DNA of 64,000 nucleotides. Origin: Dyadobacter bucti. GTDB taxonomy: Bacteria > Bacteroidota > Bacteroidia > Cytophagales > Spirosomataceae. Shown here piece by piece: positions 15,596-24,564 of this stretch. Positions within the stretch are counted from its first letter, which is position 1; the number at the start of each line of letters is the position of its first letter. A program made the position numbers and the translations under genes. The notes under the pieces were generated by a model. That model saw only the letters and a list, made by a program, of their open reading frames with translations. It searched no databases and was not told the DNA's origin. The stretch spans positions 1-64,000 of the forward strand of contig NZ_SWFP01000014.1 in NCBI RefSeq assembly GCF_005869225.1. Reading direction: 5' to 3'.

Positions 15596-16348
15596 ATGAA
15601 CTTACGTTGTCTATCCCTTTTTCTGGTTGTTTTTTTAGCAGGCTGTACCAAACCTTCAGAAAAGATCGTCGTCGCCACGGCCGCCAATGTGCAATATGTG
15701 ATGAAGGAAATTAAAACGGCTTTTGAAAAGGAATCCGGCAAGGAAATCGAAATTATCGTAGGGTCGTCCGGCAAGCTCACCACGCAGATCCGCGAAGGTG
15801 CCCCTTTCGACGTCTTCGTTTCAGCAGACACCAAATATCCCCTTGAAATCTTTAAAAACGGCGGTTCCGACGAACAGCCGAAAATCTATGCCCTTGGCAC
15901 GCTGGTATTATGGTCTAAAAACATTCCGTCCACCGAATTGAATACGGCAATTTTAGGAGACGAAAAAATCAAAAAAATAGCCATTCCTAATCCGGCTACC
16001 GCGCCTTATGGTGAGGCTGCGGTTCAGGTTCTGAAAAATGAAGGAAGCTATGAAAGAGTGGAGAAAAAGCTCGTTTTTGGTGAAAGTATCGCACAGACCG
16101 CCCAATATATTACATCAGGCTCGGTTGAGGCAGGCTTTAACGCGTTGTCTATTGTACTATCCCCTGAGATGAAGGGAAAAGGCAGCTACGTTATCATCGA
16201 TTCAGCCGCCTACAAACCGATCGAACAAGCCGCAATCCTGCTCAGACACAGCGATAATTCCCCCAAAAAAGAATCCAGCAAACAATTCTACGACTTTTTG
16301 TACTCCCAAAAAGCAAAGGAGATTTTCAGGAAGTACGGATACAAATAA
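15596..16348 (+). CDS. modA: Molybdate ABC transporter substrate-binding lipoprotein
   Basis: A 250-residue periplasmic binding protein anchored by lipobox FLAGC (Cys16). It reads 'VVATAANVQYVMKEIKTAFEKESGKEIEIIVGSSGKLTTQI', typical of ModA, with oxyanion-binding Ser residues in 'GSSGK' and 'GESIAQTAQYI'. It delivers molybdate or tungstate to the ModBC importer encoded downstream. A repeat-filled gap of 279 bp separates it from modB. No molybdenum-cofactor synthesis genes are in the window. Confidence 0.93.
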   Translation: MNLRCLSLFLVVFLAGCTKPSEKIVVATAANVQYVMKEIKTAFEKESGKEIEIIVGSSGKLTTQIREGAPFDVFVSADTKYPLEIFKNGGSDEQPKIYALGTLVLWSKNIPSTELNTAILGDEKIKKIAIPNPATAPYGEAAVQVLKNEGSYERVEKKLVFGESIAQTAQYITSGSVEAGFNALSIVLSPEMKGKGSYVIIDSAAYKPIEQAAILLRHSDNSPKKESSKQFYDFLYSQKAKEIFRKYGYK

Positions 16349-16359
16349 AATACTCATGA

Positions 16360-16565
16360 AGTGGTCGGGGATTGTCATTTGTGGTCATTGGTAGCCCTGT
16401 GTTGTCATTGGTAGTCATTGGTTGTCATTGGTTGTCATTGGTTGTCATTGGTTGTCAGGCCGTAGTCATGTTTGGTCAGGAATAGTCACTGATTGTCATA
16501 AATTGTTACCCCATAACTTCTTACAACAAATGACTAAAAATGACAACCCATGACAATAAATGTCT
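16360..16565. repeat. 10-bp tandem repeats (GTTGTCATTG) with an inverted right arm
   Basis: From 16401 to about 16457 a 10-bp unit (GTTGTCATTG, one copy GTAGTCATTG) repeats in strict register, flanked by looser copies. From about 16529 to 16565 the same words occur reverse-complemented (AATGACTAAAAATGACAACC, ATGACAATAAATG). The block is the sister of that at 125-300. It lies between modA and modB. Confidence 0.75.
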
Positions 16566-16582
16566 AAAATAACCATTCACAC

Positions 16583-16620
16583 ATTCAATCATTCAATCAT
16601 TCAATCATTCAATCATTCAA
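16583..16620. repeat. Octamer microsatellite (ATTCAATC)4.75 just upstream of modB
   Basis: Four perfect copies of ATTCAATC plus ATTCAA end seven bases before the modB ATG. Copy number of such tracts can change by slippage. Being outside the reading frame, a change would alter promoter or leader spacing rather than frame. Confidence 0.85.
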
Positions 16621-16627
16621 AATTAAA

Positions 16628-17302
16628 ATGGACTGGCAACCGATCTGGCTTACTTTTCGTCTCGCAACGATAACATCCGTTATCTTGCTGGGACTGGCTA
16701 TGCCGTTGGCTTATTGGCTGGCGTTCGGAAAGTTCAAAGGGCGGGGTATCATTGAAGCGATCATTGGCATGCCCCTGGTTCTACCGCCGTCTGTAATCGG
16801 CTTTTATCTGTTGCTGGCGTTCAGTCCGTCCTACTGGTTCGGCTCCTGGATTGAAAGCATGTTCGGTTTGCGGCTGGTATTTTCCTTCCCTGGCTTGGTC
16901 ATAGCGTCCATTTTATACAGCCTTCCCTTCATGGTTTATCCCTTGCGGGCGGGCTTACAATCATTGCCTGCTTCATTGCGAGAGGCATCTTATACTTTGG
17001 GTAAAAGCAAATGGGAAACTTTTTATAAAATACTCCTGCCCAACTGCAAACCGGCAATCCTGACTGCCTTCGTACTCACTTTTGCGCATACTGTCGGGGA
17101 ATTTGGTGTGGTGCTGATGATCGGGGGCAATATTCCCGGTGTGACCAAAGTGGCGTCCGTGGCCATTTACAATGAAGTGGAGGCCCTGAACTATTCCGCT
17201 GCAAACCTTTACGCGATGGTGCTTTTTGCAATTACATTCGTTATTTTGCTGATGGTCTATTCTGTTAACAACCGACTATTAAGTGTCCGACAATCTTCTT
17301 GA
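16628..17302 (+). CDS. modB: Molybdate ABC transporter permease
   Basis: A 224-residue inner-membrane permease with five to six transmembrane helices and the EAA loop 'SLREASYTLGKSKWETFYKILLPNC' that docks on ModC. The 'PLVLPPSVIGFYLLLAFS' segment is typical of ModB. It overlaps the modC start by 20 bp, so the two are translationally coupled. The start codon is preceded by an octamer microsatellite. Confidence 0.93.
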   Translation: MDWQPIWLTFRLATITSVILLGLAMPLAYWLAFGKFKGRGIIEAIIGMPLVLPPSVIGFYLLLAFSPSYWFGSWIESMFGLRLVFSFPGLVIASILYSLPFMVYPLRAGLQSLPASLREASYTLGKSKWETFYKILLPNCKPAILTAFVLTFAHTVGEFGVVLMIGGNIPGVTKVASVAIYNEVEALNYSAANLYAMVLFAITFVILLMVYSVNNRLLSVRQSS

Positions 17303-18188
17303 CATACATATCCGGCATTCCCTCCACACGGCGCAGGGCACGTTGCCTATGGAAGTTTCGATACAGGTTCCCTGGCAAAATATACTTGCGATCACAGGCC
17401 CTTCGGGTGCCGGAAAAACGACTTTATTAAAACAAATCGCCGGACTTATGCTTCCCCAATCGGGAAAAATAACTTTTGGCTCGAAAACCTGGCTCGACAG
17501 CTCGGCAAAAAAACAACTGCCGGTTCAACAACGCAACATCGGATTTGTATTTCAGGATTACGCCCTGTTTCCACACCTGACTGTCAGGGAAAATCTGCTT
17601 TTCGCACTTCCCGACAGCAAAGACAGCGACCTCGCCGACGAACTGCTAGCAGCAACAGATCTCGTTCAACTTGCCTCCCGCAAACCTTTTCAGCTATCCG
17701 GCGGACAGCAGCAACGCGTTGCTTTGGCCAGGGCACTCGTCCGGAAACCGGATCTTCTGCTTCTGGATGAGCCTCTTTCAGCCCTGGATTTTACTATGAG
17801 AAAGGATTTACAGGACCTGCTGCTTCAATTTCACAGGCGGTTTCAATTCACGATGATCATCGTCACACATGATGTGGCCGAGATATTCAGGATGGCGGAT
17901 AAGGTTGCTGTAATGGAAAATGGGAAAATGATCCAGCATGGCACACCTCCTGAAATTTATCTCAACGATGCCGGCGATACAAATGATCTGATACTTTATG
18001 CCGAAGTACTGACAAGCGAAATCCAAAACGGGGAAATTCGGGTTCGCGCGCTGGTTCAGGGCAAAATCCGTGAGCTGCGGCTGCCTGTCCATTTCGTTCA
18101 AACGCTTGTTCCGGGCACTACCTTTGCTTTCCGCTATGCGCTCAATACAGCCGGTGTTCAGATCATTGATGGCAACCGGCCGGGTTGA
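17283..18188 (+). CDS. modC: Molybdate ABC transporter ATP-binding protein
   Basis: A 301-residue ABC ATPase. Walker A GPSGAGKTT, Q-loop 'FVFQDYALFPHL', signature LSGGQQQRVALARAL, Walker B LLLLDEP and the switch His in 'IIVTHD' are all present. The last 70 residues or so form a TOBE-like regulatory domain. The start is GTG at 17283 inside the end of modB. Confidence 0.92.
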   Translation: MSDNLLDIHIRHSLHTAQGTLPMEVSIQVPWQNILAITGPSGAGKTTLLKQIAGLMLPQSGKITFGSKTWLDSSAKKQLPVQQRNIGFVFQDYALFPHLTVRENLLFALPDSKDSDLADELLAATDLVQLASRKPFQLSGGQQQRVALARALVRKPDLLLLDEPLSALDFTMRKDLQDLLLQFHRRFQFTMIIVTHDVAEIFRMADKVAVMENGKMIQHGTPPEIYLNDAGDTNDLILYAEVLTSEIQNGEIRVRALVQGKIRELRLPVHFVQTLVPGTTFAFRYALNTAGVQIIDGNRPG

Positions 18189-18249
18189 TATCCGAGGGTA
18201 ACTTTTTCTGTTCATTGTCTTTTGCACTAAAACTTATTTCAATTTTCTT

Positions 18250-18927
18250 ATGCGCCTATTTTTCAAATTTTTACAAATCACTTTCATTGTATTGCCTATG
18301 CTGGCCATGCGTCAGGATAAACCTTTACGTGTCATTTTTTTTGGTGATTCGATAACCCAGGCCGGCGTAAGCCCTACCGGATACATTACACAGGTAGGTG
18401 AAATGCTGAAGGCTAAAAATCAGGGTAGCCAGTATGAGCTGATCGGGGCCGGCATTGGGGGAAACAAAGTTTACGATCTATACCTTCGTTTGGAAGATGA
18501 TGTGCTTTCCAAGAAACCTGATGTGGTATTTATTTATGTCGGCATCAATGATGTGTGGCACAAAACCTCTTCCGGCACCGGTACGGACCCTGACAAATAT
18601 GTGAAGTTCTACGAGGCTCTGATCAAGAAAATGAAAGCCCAGAACATCCGCGTCATTGTTTGCACGCCTACGGTGATCGGAGAGAGAAACGATAACTCCA
18701 ACGCGCAGGATGGAGATCTGAACCAATACTCCAAACTGATCCGTGAAATCGCGACCCGCAACAACTTACAGTTATGCGACCTGAGAAAATATTTCCAGGA
18801 TTACCTGGTTCAAAACAATCCTGAAAACAAAGAAAAAGGCATTCTCACCTCCGACCGCGTTCATTTAACAGACGCCGGAAACAAATTCCTGGCAGAAAAA
18901 ATGCTGGAAGCGCTGGTGCAGAAGTAG
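18250..18927 (+). CDS. Exported SGNH/GDSL hydrolase
   Basis: A 225-residue protein with a signal peptide (about 1-20). Block I FFGDSITQAG carries the nucleophile Ser, followed by block II Gly in 'GIGGNKVYD', block III Asn in 'VGINDVWH' and block V DRVHLTDAG with the Asp/His pair. It is an esterase or lipase acting on acyl groups of a glycan or small ester; the substrate is unknown. A terminator shared with the convergent nucleotidyltransferase gene follows. Confidence 0.9.
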   Translation: MRLFFKFLQITFIVLPMLAMRQDKPLRVIFFGDSITQAGVSPTGYITQVGEMLKAKNQGSQYELIGAGIGGNKVYDLYLRLEDDVLSKKPDVVFIYVGINDVWHKTSSGTGTDPDKYVKFYEALIKKMKAQNIRVIVCTPTVIGERNDNSNAQDGDLNQYSKLIREIATRNNLQLCDLRKYFQDYLVQNNPENKEKGILTSDRVHLTDAGNKFLAEKMLEALVQK

Positions 18928-18949
18928 AGATTTGGGATATCTAGCCAAC

Positions 18950-18987
18950 AAAAAAGGCCTTCGCTGAATCCAGGGAAGGCCTTTTTT
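18950..18987. terminator. Bidirectional intrinsic terminator
   Basis: AAAAAAGGCCTTC and GAAGGCCTTTTTT form a hairpin flanked by A and T runs, between convergent genes ending at 18927 and 19008, so it can serve both strands. Confidence 0.85.
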
Positions 18988-19007
18988 GCCATTACTTGAA
19001 TGAACTT

Positions 19008-19904
19008 CTACCAAAGCTTGTCAGGATATTCGTTTTTCTCATGCAAAGCCGACAATGAAGCTTGCACAGTTGGCTTGTCTTCAGGGTAAGTCACACCAAA
19101 CCAGTCGGATGAGCTGCGGAAGACGCGACAGTCGCCGAGCCCACTTTTGATGATATGCGTCATTACTGTTGGAATGTAGAATTCAGCTTTCGGTGTGTTT
19201 ACATTTTCGCGGGCGTAAGCATCGAAAAGATCTTTTGTAATCGGGAACATGGATGGTTTGAAACCCCAGAAATTCATGGAAACCGGTGTTTCGGGTGCTA
19301 ATGCTGTGCGTACGTCATTTTCCTCAAAATAAATGACACCGTCATCTTCAAATATTTTGGTACGCTCTATCACAGATTCCAGATTATGATCGGGACGCTC
19401 TATGCAGACACCGCGGGAAACGGTGCCGTTTTCGGAAAGGGTTCGCTTCAATTCATAACCGATCATGGCATGCTGGTTATCATTGGTGTCGGTCGTCAGG
19501 AATTCCGCCATCGTTGCAAAAGCATCCCGGCCATAGAAATCATCGGCATTGATTACGGCAAAAGGCGTGTCTGTTTGTTCCCAGGCACATAAAGTTGCGT
19601 GACCGGTGCCCCATGGTTTCACCCTTTCCACTGTACCAAGATCCTCCGGCAAATAAGACTGGACTCCCTGGATCGCAAAATCATATTCGATCTTACCTTT
19701 CAGTTTGGGGGCAAATAATGCCTCCGCACTTTCTTTTATTTCTTCCCGCACAATAAATACCACTTTCCCAAAACCACTGCGGATTGCGTCATATAATGAA
19801 TAATCAATGATTGTTTCTCCATTTGGACCAAACTGGTCGAGCTGCTTGATACCTCCGTAACGACTGCCGATGCCGGCAGCTAAAATCAAAAGTGTTGGTT
19901 TCAT
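19008..19904 (-). CDS. NTP-transferase domain (sugar nucleotidyltransferase) protein
   Basis: A 298-residue protein with the nucleotidyltransferase glycine-rich start 'LLILAAGIGSRYGGIKQLDQFGPNGETIIDYSLYDA' and the metal-binding 'VINADDFYG'. It resembles glucose-1-phosphate thymidylyl/uridylyltransferases but has an insertion-rich C-terminal half, so the exact sugar and nucleotide cannot be assigned. No sugar-nucleotide pathway genes are adjacent. Confidence 0.85.
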   Translation of the reverse strand: MKPTLLILAAGIGSRYGGIKQLDQFGPNGETIIDYSLYDAIRSGFGKVVFIVREEIKESAEALFAPKLKGKIEYDFAIQGVQSYLPEDLGTVERVKPWGTGHATLCAWEQTDTPFAVINADDFYGRDAFATMAEFLTTDTNDNQHAMIGYELKRTLSENGTVSRGVCIERPDHNLESVIERTKIFEDDGVIYFEENDVRTALAPETPVSMNFWGFKPSMFPITKDLFDAYARENVNTPKAEFYIPTVMTHIIKSGLGDCRVFRSSSDWFGVTYPEDKPTVQASLSALHEKNEYPDKLW

Positions 19905-20031
19905 TTAAATAATTTTGAACGGATACGAACCGTTGTGTGTAAAATAGTCCCCCGCGGAATTCCCTGATCTGATGTGTTATACCCTGGGAAATGCGGCCTG
20001 TTTCGGAAGCAAATTAACTCCATTCGCGACT

Positions 20032-20069
20032 ATAAAAAAAACGCCCTGTCGGTTGACAGCGCGTTTTTC
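20032..20069 (-). terminator. Intrinsic terminator of the IscA-type gene
   Basis: On the minus strand AACGC, one mismatch, CTGTC, loop AACC, GACAG and GCGTT form a hairpin followed by a run of eight T. It lies 25 bp after the stop of the gene at 20094. Confidence 0.75.
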
Positions 20070-20093
20070 AAAAATAAAATATTTTAAATATAG

Positions 20094-20420
20094 CTATACG
20101 GCAAAGCTTTCGCCGCATCCGCAGGTGCGGGTTGCATTCGGATTTACAAACTGAAAACCTTTACCATTCAAACCATCGGAAAAATCCAGGGTGGTACCAG
20201 CGAGGTATAGGATACTCTTTTTATCAACAATGATTTTTACACCTTTATCCTCAAAAACCATGTCATTGGGATTCGTATCGGAGTTGAATTCAAGATTATA
20301 GGTCAGGCCTGAACAACCTCCTCCCAAAACACCAACACGGATCTGATAATCATCCAGATGTCCGTCTGCTTTACGTAATTCTACGATTTTATTTTTGGCA
20401 GTTTCACTTACGGTAACCAT
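20094..20420 (-). CDS. HesB/IscA family Fe-S cluster assembly protein
   Basis: A 108-residue A-type carrier with the three conserved cysteines Cys36 (GGGCSGLTYNL), Cys100 and Cys102 (TRTCGCGESF) that hold the cluster. It accepts [Fe-S] clusters from a scaffold and passes them to target enzymes in the cytoplasm. Normal length. Assignment between IscA, SufA and ErpA cannot be made from the sequence alone. It is monocistronic with its own terminator. Confidence 0.93.
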   Translation of the reverse strand: MVTVSETAKNKIVELRKADGHLDDYQIRVGVLGGGCSGLTYNLEFNSDTNPNDMVFEDKGVKIIVDKKSILYLAGTTLDFSDGLNGKGFQFVNPNATRTCGCGESFAV

Positions 20421-20505
20421 GTTCTTTTGATTTTTTATTACAAAACCTTAACGTCTGAAACAATCAGGAAAGTTCACCCGGATTTCAAGATTGTTATTAT
20501 TTGGT

Positions 20506-21441
20506 TTAATCATTCAATACAGCAGCTCCCTGCATATTGATGGCAGATACATGTGTACTGGCTTCTATACCAGCTTCAGCAAATCTTTTCTGCATGGCAT
20601 CCCCTGCTTGTTTCGCATTCTCCAGTCCTTTGCTCAAAGCGAACATCGATGGTCCAGCGCCGGAAATACTACAGCCAAGGGCACCATTTTTAAGCGCTGC
20701 TTCCTTCACTTCTTTGAACTCGGGAATCAATATCGACCTTACCGGCTCTATGATCACATCTACCATAGAGCGGCTGATCAGGTCGTAATCGGATTTCATC
20801 AGTCCGGCTACCAACCCGGCCACATTGCCCATTTGGGCTATCGTATTTTTCAGAGAAACTTCATTTCTCAAAATATACCTTGCATCCTTCGTATTGATCT
20901 CAATATCAGGATGAACCAGCGTGCAATACAAATCATCCGGCACAGGAATCGTGAAAATATCCAGCGGATTGTAACTTCTTATCACTACAAAACCTCCCAA
21001 AAGCGAAGGGCCGACATTATCAGCGTGTGCCGAGCCGGAGGCAATTCTTTCACCTTCCATCGCAAACGGCAGCAATTCTTTCCGGCTTAGCGGATTACCC
21101 AGCAATTCATTCATCGCTATTACACCCGCTACCGCACTGGCTGCGCTAGAACCCATACCACTTCCGAGCGGCATATTTTTGTGCAATACAACCTCGCAGC
21201 CGAAGTCATTAATTCCGAGATGTTTGAGCAAGTGAAGCATCACAACCGTCACCGCATTTTTGTCCGCGCTCCTTGGTAAACGGCCATCGTCACCAGTAAT
21301 ATCGGTAATGACAATACCTGGTTCATCGCGACGGCATATTTCAACTATATCTCCCGGTTCCTGAATGGCAAAACCAAAAATATCAAACCCGCAGGCCACG
21401 TTAGCAACCGAAGCCGGCGCAAAAGCTTTTATGTAATTCAC
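20506..21441 (-). CDS. thrB: Homoserine kinase
   Basis: A 311-residue GHMP kinase that phosphorylates homoserine in threonine synthesis. The ATP loop is MPLGSGMGSSAASAVAG and the C-terminal motif 'GALGCSISGAGPSMFAL' is present. Its ATG overlaps the stop of the HEPN gene by 4 bp (ATGA), and thrA lies just upstream of that gene, so the order is thrA-HEPN-thrB. No thrC follows; the next gene is the unrelated IscA-type gene. Confidence 0.95.
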   Translation of the reverse strand: MNYIKAFAPASVANVACGFDIFGFAIQEPGDIVEICRRDEPGIVITDITGDDGRLPRSADKNAVTVVMLHLLKHLGINDFGCEVVLHKNMPLGSGMGSSAASAVAGVIAMNELLGNPLSRKELLPFAMEGERIASGSAHADNVGPSLLGGFVVIRSYNPLDIFTIPVPDDLYCTLVHPDIEINTKDARYILRNEVSLKNTIAQMGNVAGLVAGLMKSDYDLISRSMVDVIIEPVRSILIPEFKEVKEAALKNGALGCSISGAGPSMFALSKGLENAKQAGDAMQKRFAEAGIEASTHVSAINMQGAAVLND

Positions 21442-21830
21442 TGTAAATGATTGTTGGCTATTAAATACTGTACGGTGGCACTAAAAAAAATTTCGGCGTT
21501 GGTAAATGCCTCAATTGCGTCTGTCTCTTCTACTTTGTCATAGTTGTACTCAGCACGCTGATTTTTTTTGAATGTTTTTTTCAAAATCTTTCCAAGTCCC
21601 CGAGGTAATTCATCAGTTAACATCAGCTCCCGATTAAAAGTAGTGTGTGTTCTTGGAAGTGACCGAATCCTGATTTTCTTCACAAAGAGCAAGGCCTGAA
21701 TACTATGATACATCGTATAATACGCACGGTTTAAAGCAAATTCAAATCGTTTTTTTTCGATTAAATACTGTGTCAGCGTCAAAGAATCAAGTGCTTTTGC
21801 CAGGATGTCTTCAACTCTTATTTCTTTCAT
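21438..21830 (-). CDS. HEPN domain protein inside the threonine operon
   Basis: A 130-residue all-helical protein with the HEPN core 'FALNRAYYTMYHSIQALLFVKK' followed by 'RTHTTFNREL' and 'RAEYNYD'. Arg56 and His62 would fit the R-x4-6-H RNase motif of active HEPN proteins, but the fit is approximate. HEPN proteins usually pair with a nucleotidyltransferase (MNT) antitoxin or act as RNA-targeting domains; no MNT gene is here. It lies 86 bp after thrA and overlaps thrB by 4 bp, so it is co-translated with amino acid biosynthesis genes. Confidence 0.82.
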   Translation of the reverse strand: MKEIRVEDILAKALDSLTLTQYLIEKKRFEFALNRAYYTMYHSIQALLFVKKIRIRSLPRTHTTFNRELMLTDELPRGLGKILKKTFKKNQRAEYNYDKVEETDAIEAFTNAEIFFSATVQYLIANNHLQ

Positions 21831-21916
21831 TTGGCTCCATGGTTTGACATAAAAATGATCAATAATGGAACGTGAGTACTTTAGTTAGATATAGAACTTC
21901 TTATCGAGAAACCCTT

Positions 21917-24373
21917 CTACCCCAAATAGCTACTGATGCTCATAATATCTGCGAATACGCCGGAGGCAGTAACTTCTGCTCCTGCGCCGGGGCCTTTGAT
22001 TACCAGAGGGCGGTCTTTGTAACGTTCTGTCGTGAAAGAAACAATGTTATCACTGCCCGAAAGCGTGTAAAAAGGATGCTGCGGGCCAACAGTTTTCAGC
22101 TCGATACTGGCCTTCCCGTTTTCAAGCGTAGCGATATACCTTAATTTTTCACCCCTCGACTCCGCCGACGACTGAAGATCGACAAAATAAGGATTTGATA
22201 TTTCCAGCTCCTGAAAAAATGCGTCCACAGTCGGCGCATTCAGGCAGTTTCCAGGCAGGATTTGTGTGATTTTCACTTCCTCGGCTTCCAGGGGAACACC
22301 TACTTCACGGGCAAGGATCAGGATCTTCCGTCCCACATCCGTTCCCCTCAGATCATCCCGCGGATCGGGTTCGGTAAAGCCCTTGGCTTTTGCCTCTTTA
22401 ACGACATCTGCGAAACGCACATCAGACCCGAAATTATTGAAGATATAAGAAAGTGTTCCGGACAAAATAGCCTCAATTTTCAGAAACTTATCCCCGCTCG
22501 CCATCAAGCCCTGGATGGTATTGATGATGGGTAACCCCGCGCCCACGTTGGTTTCATAAAGGAACTTGACGCCCCGCTGAAGTGCTGTTCTCTGTAAAGA
22601 AACATATTCCGAATAGGACCCAGAATTGGCTACTTTATTGGGCGTTACCACAGAGATACTGGCATCCAGCAGCATGTGATAATACTGGACGATATCTTTA
22701 TCCGAAGTACAATCGACAAAAACGCTGTTAGGCAGGTTCAATTCGATCATTCGCTGGACAAATGCAGGCAGACTTGTTTTCACGCCCTCGTCCATCACCC
22801 GGTCGCGCCAATTGTCGGGCTTGATACCGTCCGGGTCAAGCAGCATTTTTTTTGTATTCGATAACCCTGCTATGTTCAGGTTCAGCAATTTTTCTTCCCG
22901 CAAGTACTTTGCCTGGTTCCTGATCTGTTCGAGCAAAGTCCCGCCGATGAGTCCCACACCTACTATAAAAAGGTTCAGCGAGCGCGTTTCCGATTGGAAA
23001 AATACGCCGTGGATCGCATTCAGGGCTTTTGACAAATCACTTTTGGCAATTACCACCGATATATTCAGCTCCGAAGAACCCTGTGCCGTAGCTACAACAT
23101 TGATACCGTTTTTTCCCAAAACAGAAAAAAGCTTTCCTGAAACACCAGTACTTTTTTTCATGCCTTCACCTACGATAGCAATGATCGAAAGGCTTTTTTC
23201 AATGACAATACTGTCTATATATCCAAGGCCGATTTCAACAGCAAATTCTTTTTCCAGCACTTCGCTGGCCCGCTGCGCATTTTTCGGGTCAATGGAAAAG
23301 CAGATAGAATGCTCGGAAGAAGCCTGTGAAATCAGGATCACGCTGATGGCATTATTAGAAAGGGCTGTAAAAAGCCGCCCGGAAATACCGGCCACGCCGA
23401 TCATGCCGCTGCCCTGAATGTTCACTAACGCAATTTCATCGATCGAGGAAATCCCGGTGATCGCATATTCTTTACCGTTCGCGGATTTCTGCACGTAAGT
23501 ACCTTCAAAATCAACATTGAAAGTATTGAGAACCTTAAGTGTTATATTTTTTGCAAAAGCGGGCTGCAAGCTGGGCGGATATATCACTTTTGCACCAAAA
23601 TGCGAAAGTTCCATTGCTTCTGAGTACGAAATCGATGGAATAGTGAACGCATTCGCAACCTTACGAGGGTCGGCGGTCATCATCCCGTCCACATCCGTCC
23701 AAATTTCGATAGAGTCCGCATCCAGGGCTGCTGCAATAATAGAAGCTGTATAGTCTGAACCCCCGCGGCCCAACGTTGTCGTGATACCTTCGGCGGTGGA
23801 CGCAATAAAGCCGGTTACGCACTGCAGCGCAGAGGTTTTGGCAAAATATTCGAGGATCTGATGATTTGTGATTTCAAAATTCACATCGCCCATTCCATAC
23901 GTTGCATTGGTATGGATGATCTGGCGCGCGTCACAAAATTCGGCCGCTACACCTTTGCTTTTAAGTATTTCAGTGATGACGAGCGTTGACAGGCGTTCAC
24001 CGAAGCTCATCACCAGGTCCAAAGTACGTTCGGACAGTTCCTTGATCCAGGAAACTCCACGCAGGATATCTTCCAGTTCATTGAAAATACCTCTTACAGC
24101 CGCGAAAGTACTGCTTTGGTTTTTGACAGGAATAAGGCCTCTTACTACCGCAAAATGACGTTCTTCAACAACTTTCAGGAATTCGAGATACTCGGCATTT
24201 CCGGCCGCGGCCATCTTGCCAATTTCGATCAGACGGTTCGTGACACCTCCCATGGCGGAAAAAACCACCGCGATCCGCTCGCCTTTTTCAAGGTTTTTTT
24301 CAAGAATACTGATTACTGTTTTGATGCTGTCGACCGAACCGACAGAAGTGCCGCCAAATTTAAGAACCTTCAT
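21917..24373 (-). CDS. thrA: Bifunctional aspartokinase / homoserine dehydrogenase
   Basis: An 818-residue fusion catalysing the first and third steps from aspartate to threonine and methionine. The aspartokinase part (1 to about 290) starts MKVLKFGGTSVGS and has 'TTLGRGGSDYTA'. Two ACT regulatory domains cover about 310-455. The homoserine dehydrogenase part (about 460-818) has 'IVGVGLIGGTLLEQI' and 'YETNVGAGLPIINT'. Length matches ThrA/MetL enzymes. It is the first gene of the thr operon and is probably feedback-inhibited through the ACT domains. Confidence 0.96.
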   Translation of the reverse strand: MKVLKFGGTSVGSVDSIKTVISILEKNLEKGERIAVVFSAMGGVTNRLIEIGKMAAAGNAEYLEFLKVVEERHFAVVRGLIPVKNQSSTFAAVRGIFNELEDILRGVSWIKELSERTLDLVMSFGERLSTLVITEILKSKGVAAEFCDARQIIHTNATYGMGDVNFEITNHQILEYFAKTSALQCVTGFIASTAEGITTTLGRGGSDYTASIIAAALDADSIEIWTDVDGMMTADPRKVANAFTIPSISYSEAMELSHFGAKVIYPPSLQPAFAKNITLKVLNTFNVDFEGTYVQKSANGKEYAITGISSIDEIALVNIQGSGMIGVAGISGRLFTALSNNAISVILISQASSEHSICFSIDPKNAQRASEVLEKEFAVEIGLGYIDSIVIEKSLSIIAIVGEGMKKSTGVSGKLFSVLGKNGINVVATAQGSSELNISVVIAKSDLSKALNAIHGVFFQSETRSLNLFIVGVGLIGGTLLEQIRNQAKYLREEKLLNLNIAGLSNTKKMLLDPDGIKPDNWRDRVMDEGVKTSLPAFVQRMIELNLPNSVFVDCTSDKDIVQYYHMLLDASISVVTPNKVANSGSYSEYVSLQRTALQRGVKFLYETNVGAGLPIINTIQGLMASGDKFLKIEAILSGTLSYIFNNFGSDVRFADVVKEAKAKGFTEPDPRDDLRGTDVGRKILILAREVGVPLEAEEVKITQILPGNCLNAPTVDAFFQELEISNPYFVDLQSSAESRGEKLRYIATLENGKASIELKTVGPQHPFYTLSGSDNIVSFTTERYKDRPLVIKGPGAGAEVTASGVFADIMSISSYLG

Positions 24374-24437
24374 TTAAAGCTATATTCGAATACTCAGATA
24401 ATAAGTGGCTCACTGCCACCCCTTTTTGAATTGAGTG

Positions 24438-24445
24438 CAAATATA
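24438..24445 (-). promoter_or_regulatory. Candidate -7 box of the thr operon
   Basis: On the minus strand the sequence is TATATTTG, an exact match to TAnnTTTG, placing the start site about 60 nt before the thrA ATG. No good -33 element was seen at the usual distance, and no leader peptide with Thr/Ile codons is evident. Confidence 0.4.
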
Positions 24446-24488
24446 ACAATTCAAACGCCCCATATTTCACCCTGGCTTTTAAAACCCG

Positions 24489-24540
24489 CATAAAAGAAAA
24501 CAGGTCGGCATGCACCCGGCAACTGACCTGTTTTCTTTTA
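24489..24540 (-). terminator. Intrinsic terminator after the barrel-protein gene
   Basis: ATAAAAGAAAACAGGTC at 24489-24505 and its exact complement at 24524-24540 form a 17-bp perfect stem with an 18-nt loop, 24 bp past the stop of the gene at 24565. It insulates the thr promoter. Confidence 0.85.
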
Positions 24541-24564
24541 TATATATTAACAGATACGAGGAAA

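Noticed and set aside
24374..24488. Threonine attenuator with leader peptide before thrA
   Set aside because: The strong hairpin at 24489-24540 lies upstream of the candidate promoter and ends the previous gene. No Thr/Ile-rich leader ORF is visible.
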